Positions 28,141 through 37,587 of a stretch of DNA of 64,000 bases are shown here, in pieces. Source of the DNA: Neisseria animalis (GTDB lineage: Bacteria > Pseudomonadota > Gammaproteobacteria > Burkholderiales > Neisseriaceae); NCBI RefSeq assembly GCF_900636515.1, contig NZ_LR134287.1, positions 992,001 through 1,056,000 on the forward strand. The letters are read 5' to 3'. Position numbers and translations under genes: made by a program. The stretch's first letter is position 1; each line of letters begins with the position of its first letter. The notes below the pieces were generated by a model. The model was not told the DNA's origin. It made no database searches and worked only from the letters and a program-made list of their open reading frames with translations.

Positions 28141-28383
28141 CTACAGCTTGTTTGCCATTCGGTAGGGTGCATGCCGAAGCATGCACGCGTTGCATAATGG
28201 GACAGGGAAAGGTTCAAACCGAAGGTGGCAAATCAAATCGGCAAGTCATTTAAATCAAAACAAATATGCCGTCTGAAAATGTTTCAGACGGCATAAGAGC
28301 CAAGCCCGACCGACGCATGCATGCAAGGGCATGCGCCCTACGCGGGGAATTTGGCGTTCCATGCAGGCTGCGGCGTGTTGATA
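28141..28383 (+). repeat. ~240-bp intergenic repeat, copy 1
   Basis: From CTACAGCTTGTTTGCCATTC to CATGCAGGCTGCGGC this stretch matches 38679-38921 over its whole length, at roughly 85% by eye. It contains GCATGCCGAAGCATGC palindromes, an inverted DUS pair (ATGCCGTCTGAAAA with its complement) and CCCTACGCGGGGAATTT. No open frame is conserved between the copies. The rest of the 27951-28491 gene-free stretch shows only the AGGCAGCCTGAA site at 28443. Confidence 0.8.
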
Positions 28384-28442
28384 ATGCTTGATTGTTTTAA
28401 TGGTATCTGCGCCTGTGGATTATTTTATCGAAAAAACTTTTC

Positions 28443-28454
28443 AGGCAGCCTGAA
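28443..28454 (+). repeat. AGGCAGCCTGAA, the AG-kingDUS sequence
   Basis: The exact 12-mer lies 38 bp upstream of the second shikimate-dehydrogenase-like gene, inside the palindrome TTCAGGCAGCCTGAA. This dialect is known from Kingella and related genera, not from the rest of the window. Confidence 0.6.
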
Positions 28455-28491
28455 ATCCTGATAAGCAACCGTTCAAACAAAGGAAAATACG

Positions 28492-29286
28492 ATGAAACTG
28501 ACACTCAACGGCTCAACCCGTTTGTATTTCGTGGTGGGCGATCCGATTGCCCAAGTCAAATCTCCCGAAGGCATGACTGCTGCGTTTCAGGCAGCCGGCA
28601 TCAACGGCGTGTGCCTGCCCGCCCACGTTGCGCCCGAGGATTTGGAAGACTGGGCTGCCGGTATCCGCCGCATGAAAAACGTCGACGGCCTGATGGTTAC
28701 CGTGCCGCACAAAATCGCGTTTACCGGATTGTGCGACAGCATTTCCGACACCGCCCGTTTTTTGAATACCGTCAACGTGGTGCGCTTCGATGGCAGCGGC
28801 TGGCACGGCGATATGTTCGACGGACGCGCCCAAGTGGAGGCTTTGCTGAAAAACGGCGCGGTGCTGCAAGGCAAAAAAGCTATTCAGGCAGGCGCGGGAG
28901 GCGCGGGTACGGCGATCGCCCATGCGCTGGTGATGGCGGGCGTGTCCGAGTTGGCCGTCGTGGAAACCGACGCGCCGCGCCGCGACAGCCTGATTGAGCG
29001 TTTGAACAGCTTGGGCAGGGCGAAAGTGTATGCCGGAACGTCCGATCCGGGCGGTTTCGACATTGTGGTCAACGCCACGCCGATGGGTATGAAAGAAGGC
29101 GATCCTCTGCCGTTTGACGGTGACAGGCTCACGCCGCAAATGTTTGTCGGCGATGTCGTGACCTATCCCGACACCGCATGGATTGCCAAAGCCAAAGCGC
29201 AAGGCTGCCGCACCGCCACCGGCTTGGATATGTATGCGGCGGTACGCGATTTGATGGCGGCGTTTTTATTGGAAGGCAAGGTTTAG
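28492..29286 (+). CDS. Shikimate dehydrogenase-like protein (divergent), copy 2
   Basis: The 264-aa AroE-fold protein keeps K74 (TVPHK), N92 (LNTVNVV), D110 (GDMFDG), GAGGAG (134-139) and NATPMGM. Two substrate contacts of biosynthetic AroE are lost: the first Ser (QVKSP here) and the C-terminal Gln, replaced by Val251 in LDMYAAV. Acidic E158/D160 at the end of beta-2 argue for NAD. It is distinct from copy 1 at 12889 and from a biosynthetic AroE. It is flanked on both sides by ketosteroid-dehydrogenase-like flavoproteins, so its substrate is probably a related hydroxycyclohexane(ene) carboxylate. Confidence 0.8.
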   Translation: MKLTLNGSTRLYFVVGDPIAQVKSPEGMTAAFQAAGINGVCLPAHVAPEDLEDWAAGIRRMKNVDGLMVTVPHKIAFTGLCDSISDTARFLNTVNVVRFDGSGWHGDMFDGRAQVEALLKNGAVLQGKKAIQAGAGGAGTAIAHALVMAGVSELAVVETDAPRRDSLIERLNSLGRAKVYAGTSDPGGFDIVVNATPMGMKEGDPLPFDGDRLTPQMFVGDVVTYPDTAWIAKAKAQGCRTATGLDMYAAVRDLMAAFLLEGKV

Positions 29287-29458
29287 GCCGTCTGAAAAAC
29301 CGCATGGGATGCATTCCTGCGTATCGTTAAGAAAGCCGGTTTTCAACAGCCGGGTTGTTTGCCGGCCCAACGATAAGCTCGAATCATCAGGCCGTCTGAA
29401 AAAACTGTATGGGATACGCCCCGGCGCATCAGGCTGTATTCCTTTATCGGAGAAGCAC

Positions 29459-31144
29459 ATGAATACCACACAACAAGTTGATTTGCTCGTCATCGGCGGC
29501 GGCGCGGCAGGCATGACGGCCGCGCTGACGGCCAAACTCGAAGGTTTGAATGTTTTATTGTGCGAAAAAGAGCCGTATGTCGGCGGCATTACCGCCACTT
29601 CCGGCGGTACGACCTGGGTGCCCGGCACGCATTTGAGCGTGAAGGCGGGCGTGCCCGACACGGTAGAAGCCGCACGCGAATTTTTAAGCCATGTCTGCCA
29701 AGGCAAAAACGGCGAAGCGTTGCGCGAAGCCTTTCTCGCTTCCGGCCCCGAGATGATTCGGGAGCTGGACGAAAAAACCGAAGTGAAATTTGTGGCGGCG
29801 CAGGCGCATCCCGACTACATCGGCCCGCTGCCCGGCGAAGCCTACGGCGGCCGCGCACTCGCGCCGGTAGCGTTTGACGGCAAGCTCTTGGGAGAAGACT
29901 TCGACCGAGTGCGCCCGCCGCGCCGCGAATTTATGGGCTTGGGCGGCATGATGGTGAACCGCAACGAATTGGGTGCGCTGCTCAATCCCTTCCAATCGGC
30001 CGGCAATTTCAAAACCACCCTGAACGTGGTGCTGCCTTATTTCAAAGACCGCCTGAAATACAAGCGCGGTACGCGGCTGGTGATGGGCAATGCCTTGGCC
30101 GGCCGCCTCTATTACAGCCTGAAAAACGCGGGTGTGCCGGTGTGGTTTGATTCGCCCCTGAAGGAATTAATCGTGGAAAACGGCAAGGTTTGCGGCGCGG
30201 TGATTCTGCAAAACGGCCGCGAAGTGCGCGTATCCGCCGCCAAAGGCGTGGTGCTGGCCACCGGCGGCGCGGGTTGGAACAAATCGCTGCGCGAACGCTT
30301 TTTCCCGCAGGGTACGCCGGATTCGTTTGCCCCGCGCAGCAACAGCGGCGACGGCATCGCAGCGGGCGAAGCGCTCGGCGCGGCATTGGAAAACACCGAC
30401 AGCCCCGCGCTCTGGTTTCCCACTTCGTTCAAACAGGAGCGCGACGGCTACCAAGCCATGTGGCCGCACATCATTCTCGACCGCGCCAAACCCGGCCTGC
30501 TGGCAGTAGCATCCGACGGCAAACGTTTCGTCAACGAAAGCGACTCCTACCACGACTTTTCCACCGCCCAGCTGCAATACAACAAGCACACCCCCGCGCT
30601 GCCCGCCTATCTGATTGTGGACGAAGCCTTTATCCGCCAATACGGCTTGGGCTTCATCATGCCCGGCGGCAAAAGTCTGGGCAGTCATCTGGCACGCAAT
30701 TATCTGACCCGCGCCGACAACTTGGACGAATTGGCACGCCGCATCCGAGTGCCTGCCGACGCACTCAAAGCCACCGTGCGGCGTTACAACGAACAGGCCG
30801 TACGCGGCGAAGACAGTGATTTCGGACGCGGCACCAGTGCGATGAACCGTTTCAACGGCGATGCCGCCGTGCAGCCCAACCCCTGCCTGCGTCCGCTGGC
30901 GCAGCACGGTCCCTATTTCGCTCTGGCGGTGCGCCCTGCCGATTTGGCGGGCAGCGTCGGCCTGTCGTGCAATGAATACGGTCAAGTCTTGAAAGCAGAC
31001 GGCAGTACCATCGAAGGCCTGTTCGCCTGCGGCAACGATTTGGCCTCCATCTTCCGCGGCACCTATCCGGGGCCGGGTACCACCATCGGCCCGGGCATGG
31101 TGTTCGGCTGGCGGATTGCCAAGTTTGCGGCGGGGAAGCTGTAA
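29459..31144 (+). CDS. FAD-dependent oxidoreductase, 3-ketosteroid-1-dehydrogenase-like, copy 2
   Basis: The 561-aa protein has the FAD motif DLLVIGGGAAGMTAALTA near residue 9, ITATSGGTTWVPGTH, VVLATGGAGWN and the C-terminal YPGPGTTIGPGMVFGWRIA. It shares fold and core motifs with copy 1 but is clearly diverged, so it is not a recent duplicate. The start at 29459 follows GGAG; the frame stays open upstream across two DUS sites, which are unlikely to be coding. Two desaturases of this fold act in series in cyclohexanecarboxylate aromatisation to 4-hydroxybenzoate, a precedent for this pair. Confidence 0.8.
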   Translation: MNTTQQVDLLVIGGGAAGMTAALTAKLEGLNVLLCEKEPYVGGITATSGGTTWVPGTHLSVKAGVPDTVEAAREFLSHVCQGKNGEALREAFLASGPEMIRELDEKTEVKFVAAQAHPDYIGPLPGEAYGGRALAPVAFDGKLLGEDFDRVRPPRREFMGLGGMMVNRNELGALLNPFQSAGNFKTTLNVVLPYFKDRLKYKRGTRLVMGNALAGRLYYSLKNAGVPVWFDSPLKELIVENGKVCGAVILQNGREVRVSAAKGVVLATGGAGWNKSLRERFFPQGTPDSFAPRSNSGDGIAAGEALGAALENTDSPALWFPTSFKQERDGYQAMWPHIILDRAKPGLLAVASDGKRFVNESDSYHDFSTAQLQYNKHTPALPAYLIVDEAFIRQYGLGFIMPGGKSLGSHLARNYLTRADNLDELARRIRVPADALKATVRRYNEQAVRGEDSDFGRGTSAMNRFNGDAAVQPNPCLRPLAQHGPYFALAVRPADLAGSVGLSCNEYGQVLKADGSTIEGLFACGNDLASIFRGTYPGPGTTIGPGMVFGWRIAKFAAGKL

Positions 31145-31290
31145 ACCGTCAAAGTTTCAGACGGCCTTGCCGTACACGATAAAGATTGGACGGGTTGCCG
31201 GAAACAATTGTCCGGCAGCCATCCATTCCACGGGGCAGAAAGGGGGAGGATGGTTGCTGGTGGAACAATATTGGTTATATCCGAAAGCCC

Positions 31291-31329
31291 GGCCCACTCC
31301 CCAGCCCTCTCCCGTAGGAGGGGGAGTGG
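31291..31329. repeat. GC-rich inverted repeat
   Basis: CCCACTCCCC and GGGGGAGTGGG flank CTCTC/GGAG inner pairs, forming a strong hairpin. It sits in the 31145-31522 gene-free stretch, which also holds single and paired GAAA-type DUS at 31158 and 31439-31486. Confidence 0.65.
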
Positions 31330-31437
31330 GTTTCAGGCTGCATTAAGGAGATGTGGCTTGGGTTGCAAACCTAAAGGAATCTTTAATGATTTCAAAATGT
31401 CGGGCATAAACACAACCTGCCTTTTCCCTATGCCGTA

Positions 31438-31487
31438 AGGCCGTCTGAAAGGAAAAATATCGTTTTGCAAAGTTTCAGACGGCCTGA
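31438..31487. repeat. Inverted GAAA-type DUS pair upstream of the TIM-barrel gene
   Basis: AAGGCCGTCTGAAAGG and GTTTCAGACGGCCT face each other across ~20 nt. It is the last GAAA-type pair at the right side of the island; the next pair (32394) is GCAAA. Confidence 0.7.
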
Positions 31488-31522
31488 AAAAACTTCAAAC
31501 CGATTATTTAAGGAGAAACATC

Positions 31523-32335
31523 ATGACACGCCCCATCGGCATCGCACCGCTCAGCGTATTGGGCACCGAGCCCGTCGAGTTCATTCAGGCAGCCGCCAAA
31601 GCAGGCTATGACTTTATCGGCCTGCGTACCCGTCCGGTAACCGATACCGAAAAAGACTTCAACCTGCTGCACGGCAACCAACGCCTGAAAGAAGTGTCGG
31701 CGGTTTTAAAAGACACCGGCATGAAAGTAGTAGACACCGAATTTCTGGCCATCGGTGAGCAGACCAACGCCGACACCTGGCTGCCGATGCTGGAAGCCGC
31801 CCAAGCCCTCGACGCACAAACGCTCACCGCCACCATCGTCGATCCCGACTTGGCACGCGCGACCGCCGTGATGGCAAAGCTGGTTGAAGATGCAAAAGCC
31901 TTTCAGTTGAACATCACTTTGGAGCCGATTTCCTACCAAACCGTCAAACAGCTCGCCGAAGGTGTCGAAGTGGCCAAACAAACCGGCTGCCAAGTGCTGT
32001 TCGACACCCTGCATTTCCACCGTGCCTTCTGCGGCTTGGAGCAGATTACCGCCGCCCAACCTTATTTGGCTGATATGATCCAGCTGTGCGACGGTATTCT
32101 GGCCGACCGCGCCGACACCCGCGAAGGCTTGATTGAGGAATCGCGCGCCAAACGCTATGTGCCGGGCGAAGGCGATTTCAAACTCGCCGAATGCGTGGCA
32201 CTCCTGCCTGAAACCATGCCCGTCAGCATCGAAGTGCCGAACCCCAAATTCGCCGAGCTGGGCTTGGAGGGTTGGCTGAAATATTTGAAAACTGCAACCG
32301 AAAGTGTTTTGAAAAGGGCGGATAAATTGCGTTGA
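31523..32335 (+). CDS. Xylose-isomerase-like TIM barrel, candidate 3-dehydroshikimate dehydratase (AsbF/QuiC-like)
   Basis: This 270-aa protein belongs to the sugar phosphate isomerase/epimerase (AP endonuclease 2) superfamily. A divalent-metal site is visible: E134 (ITLEP), D161 and H164/H166 (FDTLHFHRA), and E237 (SIEVPN), with RYVPGEGDF before it. AsbF-type dehydratases turn 3-dehydroshikimate into protocatechuate with this fold and site. Association with shikimate-dehydrogenase-like genes and a protocatechuate pathway supports that role. Hydroxypyruvate isomerase or an inosose-type enzyme remains possible. AAGGAG precedes the start. It is the last gene of the island. Confidence 0.75.
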   Translation: MTRPIGIAPLSVLGTEPVEFIQAAAKAGYDFIGLRTRPVTDTEKDFNLLHGNQRLKEVSAVLKDTGMKVVDTEFLAIGEQTNADTWLPMLEAAQALDAQTLTATIVDPDLARATAVMAKLVEDAKAFQLNITLEPISYQTVKQLAEGVEVAKQTGCQVLFDTLHFHRAFCGLEQITAAQPYLADMIQLCDGILADRADTREGLIEESRAKRYVPGEGDFKLAECVALLPETMPVSIEVPNPKFAELGLEGWLKYLKTATESVLKRADKLR

Positions 32336-32393
32336 TTGGTAAGGAGTAGATGTTTTAAGCTATTACTATTATTTCGAATAACGACAACACCAG

Positions 32394-32434
32394 AAAGGCC
32401 GTCTGCAAAATTAAGAATTTTGCAGACGGCCTTT
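32394..32434. terminator. Inverted DUS pair (GCAAA form), island border
   Basis: AAAGGCCGTCTGCAAAAT and its perfect complement enclose a 5-nt loop. It terminates the TIM-barrel gene and the convergent cysI. Confidence 0.85.
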
Positions 32435-32474
32435 GTTTTTTTCCCTTCTATTTTTCTAATTGCCGACTTGGCGG

Positions 32475-34247
32475 TTATGCCTGCGCTATCCAGAAATCGC
32501 GCGGGGCATCGAGCACGGGTTGGACGATGCCGGTGCGGACGGCGAAATCGCCGAAGCCTTCGCCGGTTTCGCGGTTTTTTGCCCAAGCGGAAATCCATTC
32601 TTTCAGAATGTCCAAAATCTCCGGTTCGGTGATGTTTTCTTTAAACAGCCGCGGCAGCCGGGTACCTTGGCGGTTGCCACCGGTGTAGAGGTTGTAGCGG
32701 CCGACGGCTTTGCCGACTAAACCGATTTCGGCCAGCATGGAGCGGCCGCAGCCGTTCGGACAGCCGTTGACGCGCAACACGATGTAGTCGTCGCTCAAGC
32801 CGTTTTCTGCCATGATTTCATCGATTTTGTCGGAGAATGCGGGCAGGAAGCGTTCGGCTTCGGCCATGGCCAGCGGGCAGGTCGGCAGGGCGACGCAGGC
32901 CATGCTGTTTTCGCGCTGGCGGCTGACTTTATCGCTGATGAGGCCGTGTTCGCGGGCGATTTGCTCGATTTGGGCTTTTTGTGCTTCGGGTACGTTGGCG
33001 ACAATCAGGTTTTGGTTGGCGGTAAGGCGGAAGTCGCCTTTGTGGACTTTGGCGATTTCGCGCATGCCGGTTTTCAGCGGGCGGCCGGGATAGTCGAGCA
33101 GACGGCCGTTTTCAATGAATAAGGTCAGGTGCCAGTTGCCTTCTTCGCCTTGCACCCAGCCGATGCGGTCGCCGCGCGAGGTGAAACGGTACGGGCGCAG
33201 CGGTTCGAATTTGGCTCCCATGCGGTTTTCTACTTCGTCGATGAATACTTCCAAACCGACACGTTCGATGGTGTAGCGGGTTTTGGCGTTTTTGCGGTCG
33301 CTGCGGTTGCCCCAGTCGCGTTGGACGGAGACGACGGCGGCGGCGCAGTCGAGTACTTTGTCCAAGCCGATAAAGCCGAATTCGCGGGCGGTATTGGGGT
33401 AGGTTTTGTGGTTGCCGTGCTCCATCGACAGGCCGCCGCCGACCAGTACGTTGAATCCGGCCAGTTTGCCGTTTTCTTCGATGGCTATGAAGTTTAAGTC
33501 GTTGGCGTGCAAATCAACGTCGTTGTGCGGCGGAATGACGACGGTGGTTTTGAATTTGCGCGGCAGGTAGTTTTTGCCCAATACCGGTTCGGTAGCGTCG
33601 CCGCTTTTTACGGCATCGGCAAGCGGTGTTTCTGCCAAATCTTCGGTGGAGTGCAGCTTTTTCCCGTCCAGCCAGATTTCGGCGTAGGCACGGGTTTTCG
33701 GCAGCAGGTGTTCGCTGATTTTTTTCGCCCATTCGTAGGCTTCTTTGTGCAGGCTGCTTTCAACGGGGTTGCTGGTGCAGAGTACGTTGCGGTTGACATC
33801 GCCTGCGGTGGCGATGGAATCCAGCCCCAGTTCGTTGAGCCATTGGTGCATGGGTTTGATGTCGTCTTTCAGTACGCCGTGGAATTGGAAGGTTTGGCGG
33901 TTGGTCAGACGGATGGAGCCGTAGAGGGTTTTTTCTCCGGCAAATTGGTCTATGCCCAGCCATTGTTCGGGTTTGATGATGCCACCGGGCAGACGGCAGC
34001 GCAGCATGACGTTTTTGAGGTTGTCGAGTTTTTGTTCGTTGCGTTCGGCGCGGATGTCGCGGTTGTCTTGTTCGTACATGCCGTGGAAACGGATGAGCTG
34101 GAAGTTGTCGCCGTTGAAACCGCCGGTCAGACCGTCTTGCAGGTCTTCGGCGATGGTGCCGCGCAGGTGTCGGCTGTCGCTTTTCAGGCGTTCGTTGTCG
34201 GCAAGGGGTGCGTCGGGCAGTTTGGCGCGTGGGTCGTTGGTGGTCAT
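32475..34247 (-). CDS. cysI: Sulfite reductase hemoprotein beta-component
   Basis: CysI reduces sulfite to sulfide using a sirohaem coupled to a [4Fe-4S] cluster. The four cluster cysteines appear as CVALPTC and CPNGC in the C-terminal half. The 590-aa length fits. The start [15 protein letters not shown] is preferred because the open frame upstream is low-complexity and lacks family similarity. The flavoprotein subunit CysJ is not adjacent here. It is convergent with the island's last gene; the GCAAA-type DUS hairpin at 32394 marks return to core sequence. Confidence 0.94.
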   Translation of the reverse strand: MTTNDPRAKLPDAPLADNERLKSDSRHLRGTIAEDLQDGLTGGFNGDNFQLIRFHGMYEQDNRDIRAERNEQKLDNLKNVMLRCRLPGGIIKPEQWLGIDQFAGEKTLYGSIRLTNRQTFQFHGVLKDDIKPMHQWLNELGLDSIATAGDVNRNVLCTSNPVESSLHKEAYEWAKKISEHLLPKTRAYAEIWLDGKKLHSTEDLAETPLADAVKSGDATEPVLGKNYLPRKFKTTVVIPPHNDVDLHANDLNFIAIEENGKLAGFNVLVGGGLSMEHGNHKTYPNTAREFGFIGLDKVLDCAAAVVSVQRDWGNRSDRKNAKTRYTIERVGLEVFIDEVENRMGAKFEPLRPYRFTSRGDRIGWVQGEEGNWHLTLFIENGRLLDYPGRPLKTGMREIAKVHKGDFRLTANQNLIVANVPEAQKAQIEQIAREHGLISDKVSRQRENSMACVALPTCPLAMAEAERFLPAFSDKIDEIMAENGLSDDYIVLRVNGCPNGCGRSMLAEIGLVGKAVGRYNLYTGGNRQGTRLPRLFKENITEPEILDILKEWISAWAKNRETGEGFGDFAVRTGIVQPVLDAPRDFWIAQA

Positions 34248-34401
34248 GGTCGCTCCGGTTTGTTTTGATAGTGGGTCGGACGATACTGTACCGATGCCGT
34301 CTGCAAATGGGAAAGAATGGTTGGTTGTAATTAAAGATGATTTTGTTATATTGTTTTGGCTGAAATGGAAAACGGCATACTGTGGTATGCCGTGGTGGGG
34401 G

Positions 34402-35628
34402 TTATTCGGATTGTCCGGGGTCGGTAACTTCAAATACTTGGCGCAGGTAGGCGAGGAAGGTGCTGTTGTTGGTCATGGTTTTTCCGGGGCTGTCGGAGAG
34501 TTTGGCAACGGATTGGCCGTTGCATTCTACCAGCTTGAGGACGATGTTCAGCGGGGTATGACCGACATCGTTGGTCAGGTTGGTGCCGATGCCGAAGCTG
34601 GTTTTGAAGCGGTCTTTGAAATATTGGTGTAATGCCCATGATTTGTCGAGGTCGAGGCCGTCTGAAAAAGTGAGCATTTTGGTGCGGCTGTCGATTTTGA
34701 GCTTTTGGTAATGTGCGTGTGCTTTGTCGCCCCATGTATAGGGGTCGCCGCTGTCGTGGCGCAGGCCGTCGAAGAGTTTGGCGAAGTAGAGGTCGAAATC
34801 GCGCAGGAATGCATCGATGCCGACGACATCGGTCAGGGCAATGCCGAGGTCGCCGCGGTATTCGTGCACCCATGCTTCGAGGGCGGCTTTTTGGAAGTTT
34901 CTCAGGCGCACGTCTAGGGCTTGGAATGCTTGTAAAAATTCGTGTGCCATGGTACCGATGGGGAAAATGCCGAGTTGTTTGGCAAGGTAGACATTGCTGG
35001 TGCCGCGGAAGATGTCGGGCGCTGCTTGGTGCAGGGTGCGGACGACGTGTTCCTGCCATGAGCGGTTGTAGCGGCGGCGTGTGCCGAAGTCGGAAACGAG
35101 AAAGGGCGGGTCGTTGGGGTTTTGTGTGGCGGCGATTTCTTTCAGGCGTGCGGCTTTGATTTGCAGACGGCGTTCGCCTTCTTTGAGGATTTCGGGTGTT
35201 TCGAGACGGCGGAAGTAGAGTTCGTTGACGATGGCTAAGATGAAGATTTCAAAGAACATGGCTTGAATCATCGGGCCTTCGATGCGGATGTTCAGACGGC
35301 CTTTGTCGTCGCTGCCGACATGGACGAAGCGGCGTTGCAGTTGGAAGAGTTCGAGGTAGTCGACAAAATCGCTTTTGATGAAACGCAAGCCGCGCAGGTA
35401 GGCAAGTTCGTCTTCGGTAAAACGCAGACGGCATAAGGCATCTAATTCGCGCTCGAAATCTTCCTGTATGTCGGAAAGCGGGTAGGGCATTTCGGCATTG
35501 CGGCAGCGGAATTCGTACACGCTGTGGGTTTGCGGAAATTGGTGCAGTACGACTTGCAGCATGGTGAATTTGTACAGGTCGGTGTCGAGCAGGGACTTGA
35601 TAATGGGTGTGTGTACGCTTGGATTCAT
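34402..35628 (-). CDS. pncB: Nicotinate phosphoribosyltransferase
   Basis: PncB makes nicotinate mononucleotide from nicotinate and PRPP in NAD salvage. The 408-aa protein shows [17 protein letters not shown] at its start, [17 protein letters not shown], the phosphorylated-His region [14 protein letters not shown], and [16 protein letters not shown]. Length and motifs fit the short proteobacterial PncB. A GAAA-type DUS core lies within the gene near 34657. Neighbouring genes are separately transcribed. Confidence 0.94.
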   Translation of the reverse strand: MNPSVHTPIIKSLLDTDLYKFTMLQVVLHQFPQTHSVYEFRCRNAEMPYPLSDIQEDFERELDALCRLRFTEDELAYLRGLRFIKSDFVDYLELFQLQRRFVHVGSDDKGRLNIRIEGPMIQAMFFEIFILAIVNELYFRRLETPEILKEGERRLQIKAARLKEIAATQNPNDPPFLVSDFGTRRRYNRSWQEHVVRTLHQAAPDIFRGTSNVYLAKQLGIFPIGTMAHEFLQAFQALDVRLRNFQKAALEAWVHEYRGDLGIALTDVVGIDAFLRDFDLYFAKLFDGLRHDSGDPYTWGDKAHAHYQKLKIDSRTKMLTFSDGLDLDKSWALHQYFKDRFKTSFGIGTNLTNDVGHTPLNIVLKLVECNGQSVAKLSDSPGKTMTNNSTFLAYLRQVFEVTDPGQSE

Positions 35629-35728
35629 AGTGGTCTCGTTTGCCGGATAAGCAGTTGCGGTATGCTTTATTAAACCATGTTTGCGGTGTGTGGTGTGTGA
35701 GACTGTGTAAAAGCCGTCTGCAAAATGA

Positions 35729-36580
35729 TTAGGAGGACTCTGCTTCTTCGGTTAATGTAGTGTCTGTTTCTTCCTGTTTGATGTGGATTTCGATTTCGCC
35801 GAAATGATCGGGTTGGACAATCCGTACCAAACCTTCTTTGGCCAACTCGAGCAAGGCGATAAAGTTGACGACGACATAAGCAGCCCCTTGTTCGGGTTTG
35901 AATAGTGCGGAGAAACAGCAGAAACCCCGTTCGTTCAGCCGGCGCAGAATGCTGCTCATTTGGGCGCGCACGGAAATGGCTTCGCGCACGACAGAATGGT
36001 TTTGGGTATGTTTGGCGCGGGAAAGGATACCCAGCCACGCTTGGGTTAAATCCGCTACATATACTTCCGGCAGTTTGGCTTCGACGGCGATTTCCAGCGG
36101 CAGGTGCGCCCATGCGAAATCCCGCCCGGCGCGAGGCAGCGCATCCAAACCTTGTGCGGCCAGTTTCATTTGTTCATACGCCAGCAGACGGCGCACCAGT
36201 TCGGCACGGGGGTCTGCTTCCTCCTCTTCGATTTCTGCCGGGCGGGGCAGCAGCAGCCGCGATTTGATTTCAATCAGCATGGCGGCCATCAAAAGATATT
36301 CCGCTGCCAAATCAAACTGATAGGCTTCCATTTGCGCGATATAGTGCAGATATTGCTCGGTAATCTTTACCATCGGAATATCCAACACATCAATATTCTG
36401 CTTACGAATCAAATACAACAGCAAATCCAGCGGCCCTTGGAAGCTGCTTAATACGACTTCCAAGGCATCAGGCGGGATAAACAGGTCTTGCGGAATATCG
36501 GTAACAGGCTGCCCGAATACCCATGCTACGGTATTTGCAGACGGCATTGAAGACGGATTGGTGTGGACGGCGGTATTCAT
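35729..36580 (-). CDS. scpA: Segregation and condensation protein A
   Basis: ScpA is the kleisin subunit that bridges SMC heads in chromosome condensation. The 283-aa acidic protein has the kleisin N-terminal signature [35 protein letters not shown] and [21 protein letters not shown]. The C-terminal winged-helix part is [33 protein letters not shown]. Its ATG overlaps the stop of tcdA by 4 bp (ATGA), so the two are cotranslated. scpB is not in the window. Confidence 0.93.
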   Translation of the reverse strand: MNTAVHTNPSSMPSANTVAWVFGQPVTDIPQDLFIPPDALEVVLSSFQGPLDLLLYLIRKQNIDVLDIPMVKITEQYLHYIAQMEAYQFDLAAEYLLMAAMLIEIKSRLLLPRPAEIEEEEADPRAELVRRLLAYEQMKLAAQGLDALPRAGRDFAWAHLPLEIAVEAKLPEVYVADLTQAWLGILSRAKHTQNHSVVREAISVRAQMSSILRRLNERGFCCFSALFKPEQGAAYVVVNFIALLELAKEGLVRIVQPDHFGEIEIHIKQEETDTTLTEEAESS

Positions 36581-37356
36581 TTTTTATCCGCTGCAATATG
36601 GTCAATGGCTGCTTGCGCGCAATACAGGCCGAAAGTTGCGGTAACCAGCATACTGGCACCATACCCGGCACACGACAAGCCCTGCGGCGAGGTATCGGCG
36701 GCACAGGCTTCTCCCGACTGGGGCGGAGTAATGTTTTCGGTGGAATACACACAAGGCACGCGCATTTTGGCTTGGGTGTCGCGGGTAAAACCGTAGCGTT
36801 TGCGTAAAGTGTAGCGCAGATTGGCGAGCAAGGGATCGTGGGTAACGCGGCTTAAGTCGGCAGTTTGAATCAGCGACGGATTTTTTTGTCCGCCCGCGCC
36901 GCCACTGAGAATAAAGGCTTGGCGGTGTCGGACAAAATAAGCCGCCATCGCCGCTTTGACACGCACTTGGTCGATGGCGTCAATCACAAAGTCAAAGCCG
37001 TCTGCAAACAGCGCATCGAGATTGTCTTCAGTTACAAAATCTTCGATTTCGGTAACGCGGCATTGAGGATTGATTTGGGTAATGCGCTCATTCAATGCAG
37101 TAACCTTCGCCTTACCGAAATCATTTGTCAGCGCATGCAGTTGGCGGTTGACATTGGATTCGGCAACATTGTCCAAGTCGATTAACGTCAGCTTGCCGAT
37201 GCCGCTGCGGGCCAAGGCCTCAACCGCCCAAGAACCGACACCGCCCACGCCGACCACGCAGACGTGTGCTTGGGCAAAACGCTGTAAGGCAGAGTCGCCA
37301 TATAATCTGGCAATACCGCCGAAGCGGCGCGAGGAAGTAAAATCGGTTTCAGACAT
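36577..37356 (-). CDS. tcdA: tRNA threonylcarbamoyladenosine dehydratase
   Basis: TcdA (CsdL) cyclises t6A37 of tRNAs to ct6A using ATP. The 259-aa E1/ThiF-like protein has RFGGIARLYGDSAL at its N-terminus, the nucleotide-binding VVGVGGVGSWAVEALARSGIG, LTLIDLDNVAESNVNRQ and the DFVIDAIDQVRVKAAM segment. The start MSETDFTSSRRF is preferred over an ATG 14 codons upstream. It overlaps scpA downstream by 4 bp. Confidence 0.93.
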   Translation of the reverse strand: MSETDFTSSRRFGGIARLYGDSALQRFAQAHVCVVGVGGVGSWAVEALARSGIGKLTLIDLDNVAESNVNRQLHALTNDFGKAKVTALNERITQINPQCRVTEIEDFVTEDNLDALFADGFDFVIDAIDQVRVKAAMAAYFVRHRQAFILSGGAGGQKNPSLIQTADLSRVTHDPLLANLRYTLRKRYGFTRDTQAKMRVPCVYSTENITPPQSGEACAADTSPQGLSCAGYGASMLVTATFGLYCAQAAIDHIAADKK

Positions 37357-37442
37357 GGTAGTTTGTGCTAAATCAATAAACAGACGGATAATCCGCACAC
37401 ACCGCAGAAAAACGCTGTACGGACAGATAAGGCGTATTATAC

Positions 37443-37471
37443 TTGAAAGCTGGAAGACTGTTGTGTATAGT
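37443..37471 (+). promoter_or_regulatory. Sigma70-type promoter of uspA
   Basis: TTGAAA, a 17-bp spacer and TATAGT give a strong promoter about 115 bp upstream of the uspA ATG. Confidence 0.65.
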
Positions 37472-37587
37472 CAGTGCCAATGTCCGCCCGCATGGAGCGG
37501 TTTGAGCGGATAAAGCAGTTCAGTATCGGAATTTCCGCCTTCAATCCCATTCAGCCGTTCAGTGCGGCGTATAAAAGGAGAACAAAT

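Noticed and set aside
29309-29458. In-frame N-terminal extension of flavoprotein 2 from 29309
   Set aside because: The stretch contains a DUS and CREE-free low-similarity sequence, while a good ribosome-binding site and the FAD motif fit the start at 29459.
32475-34433. Longer cysI start at 34433
   Set aside because: The extra N-terminal sequence lacks family similarity and MTTNDPRAK at 34247 is the natural start.
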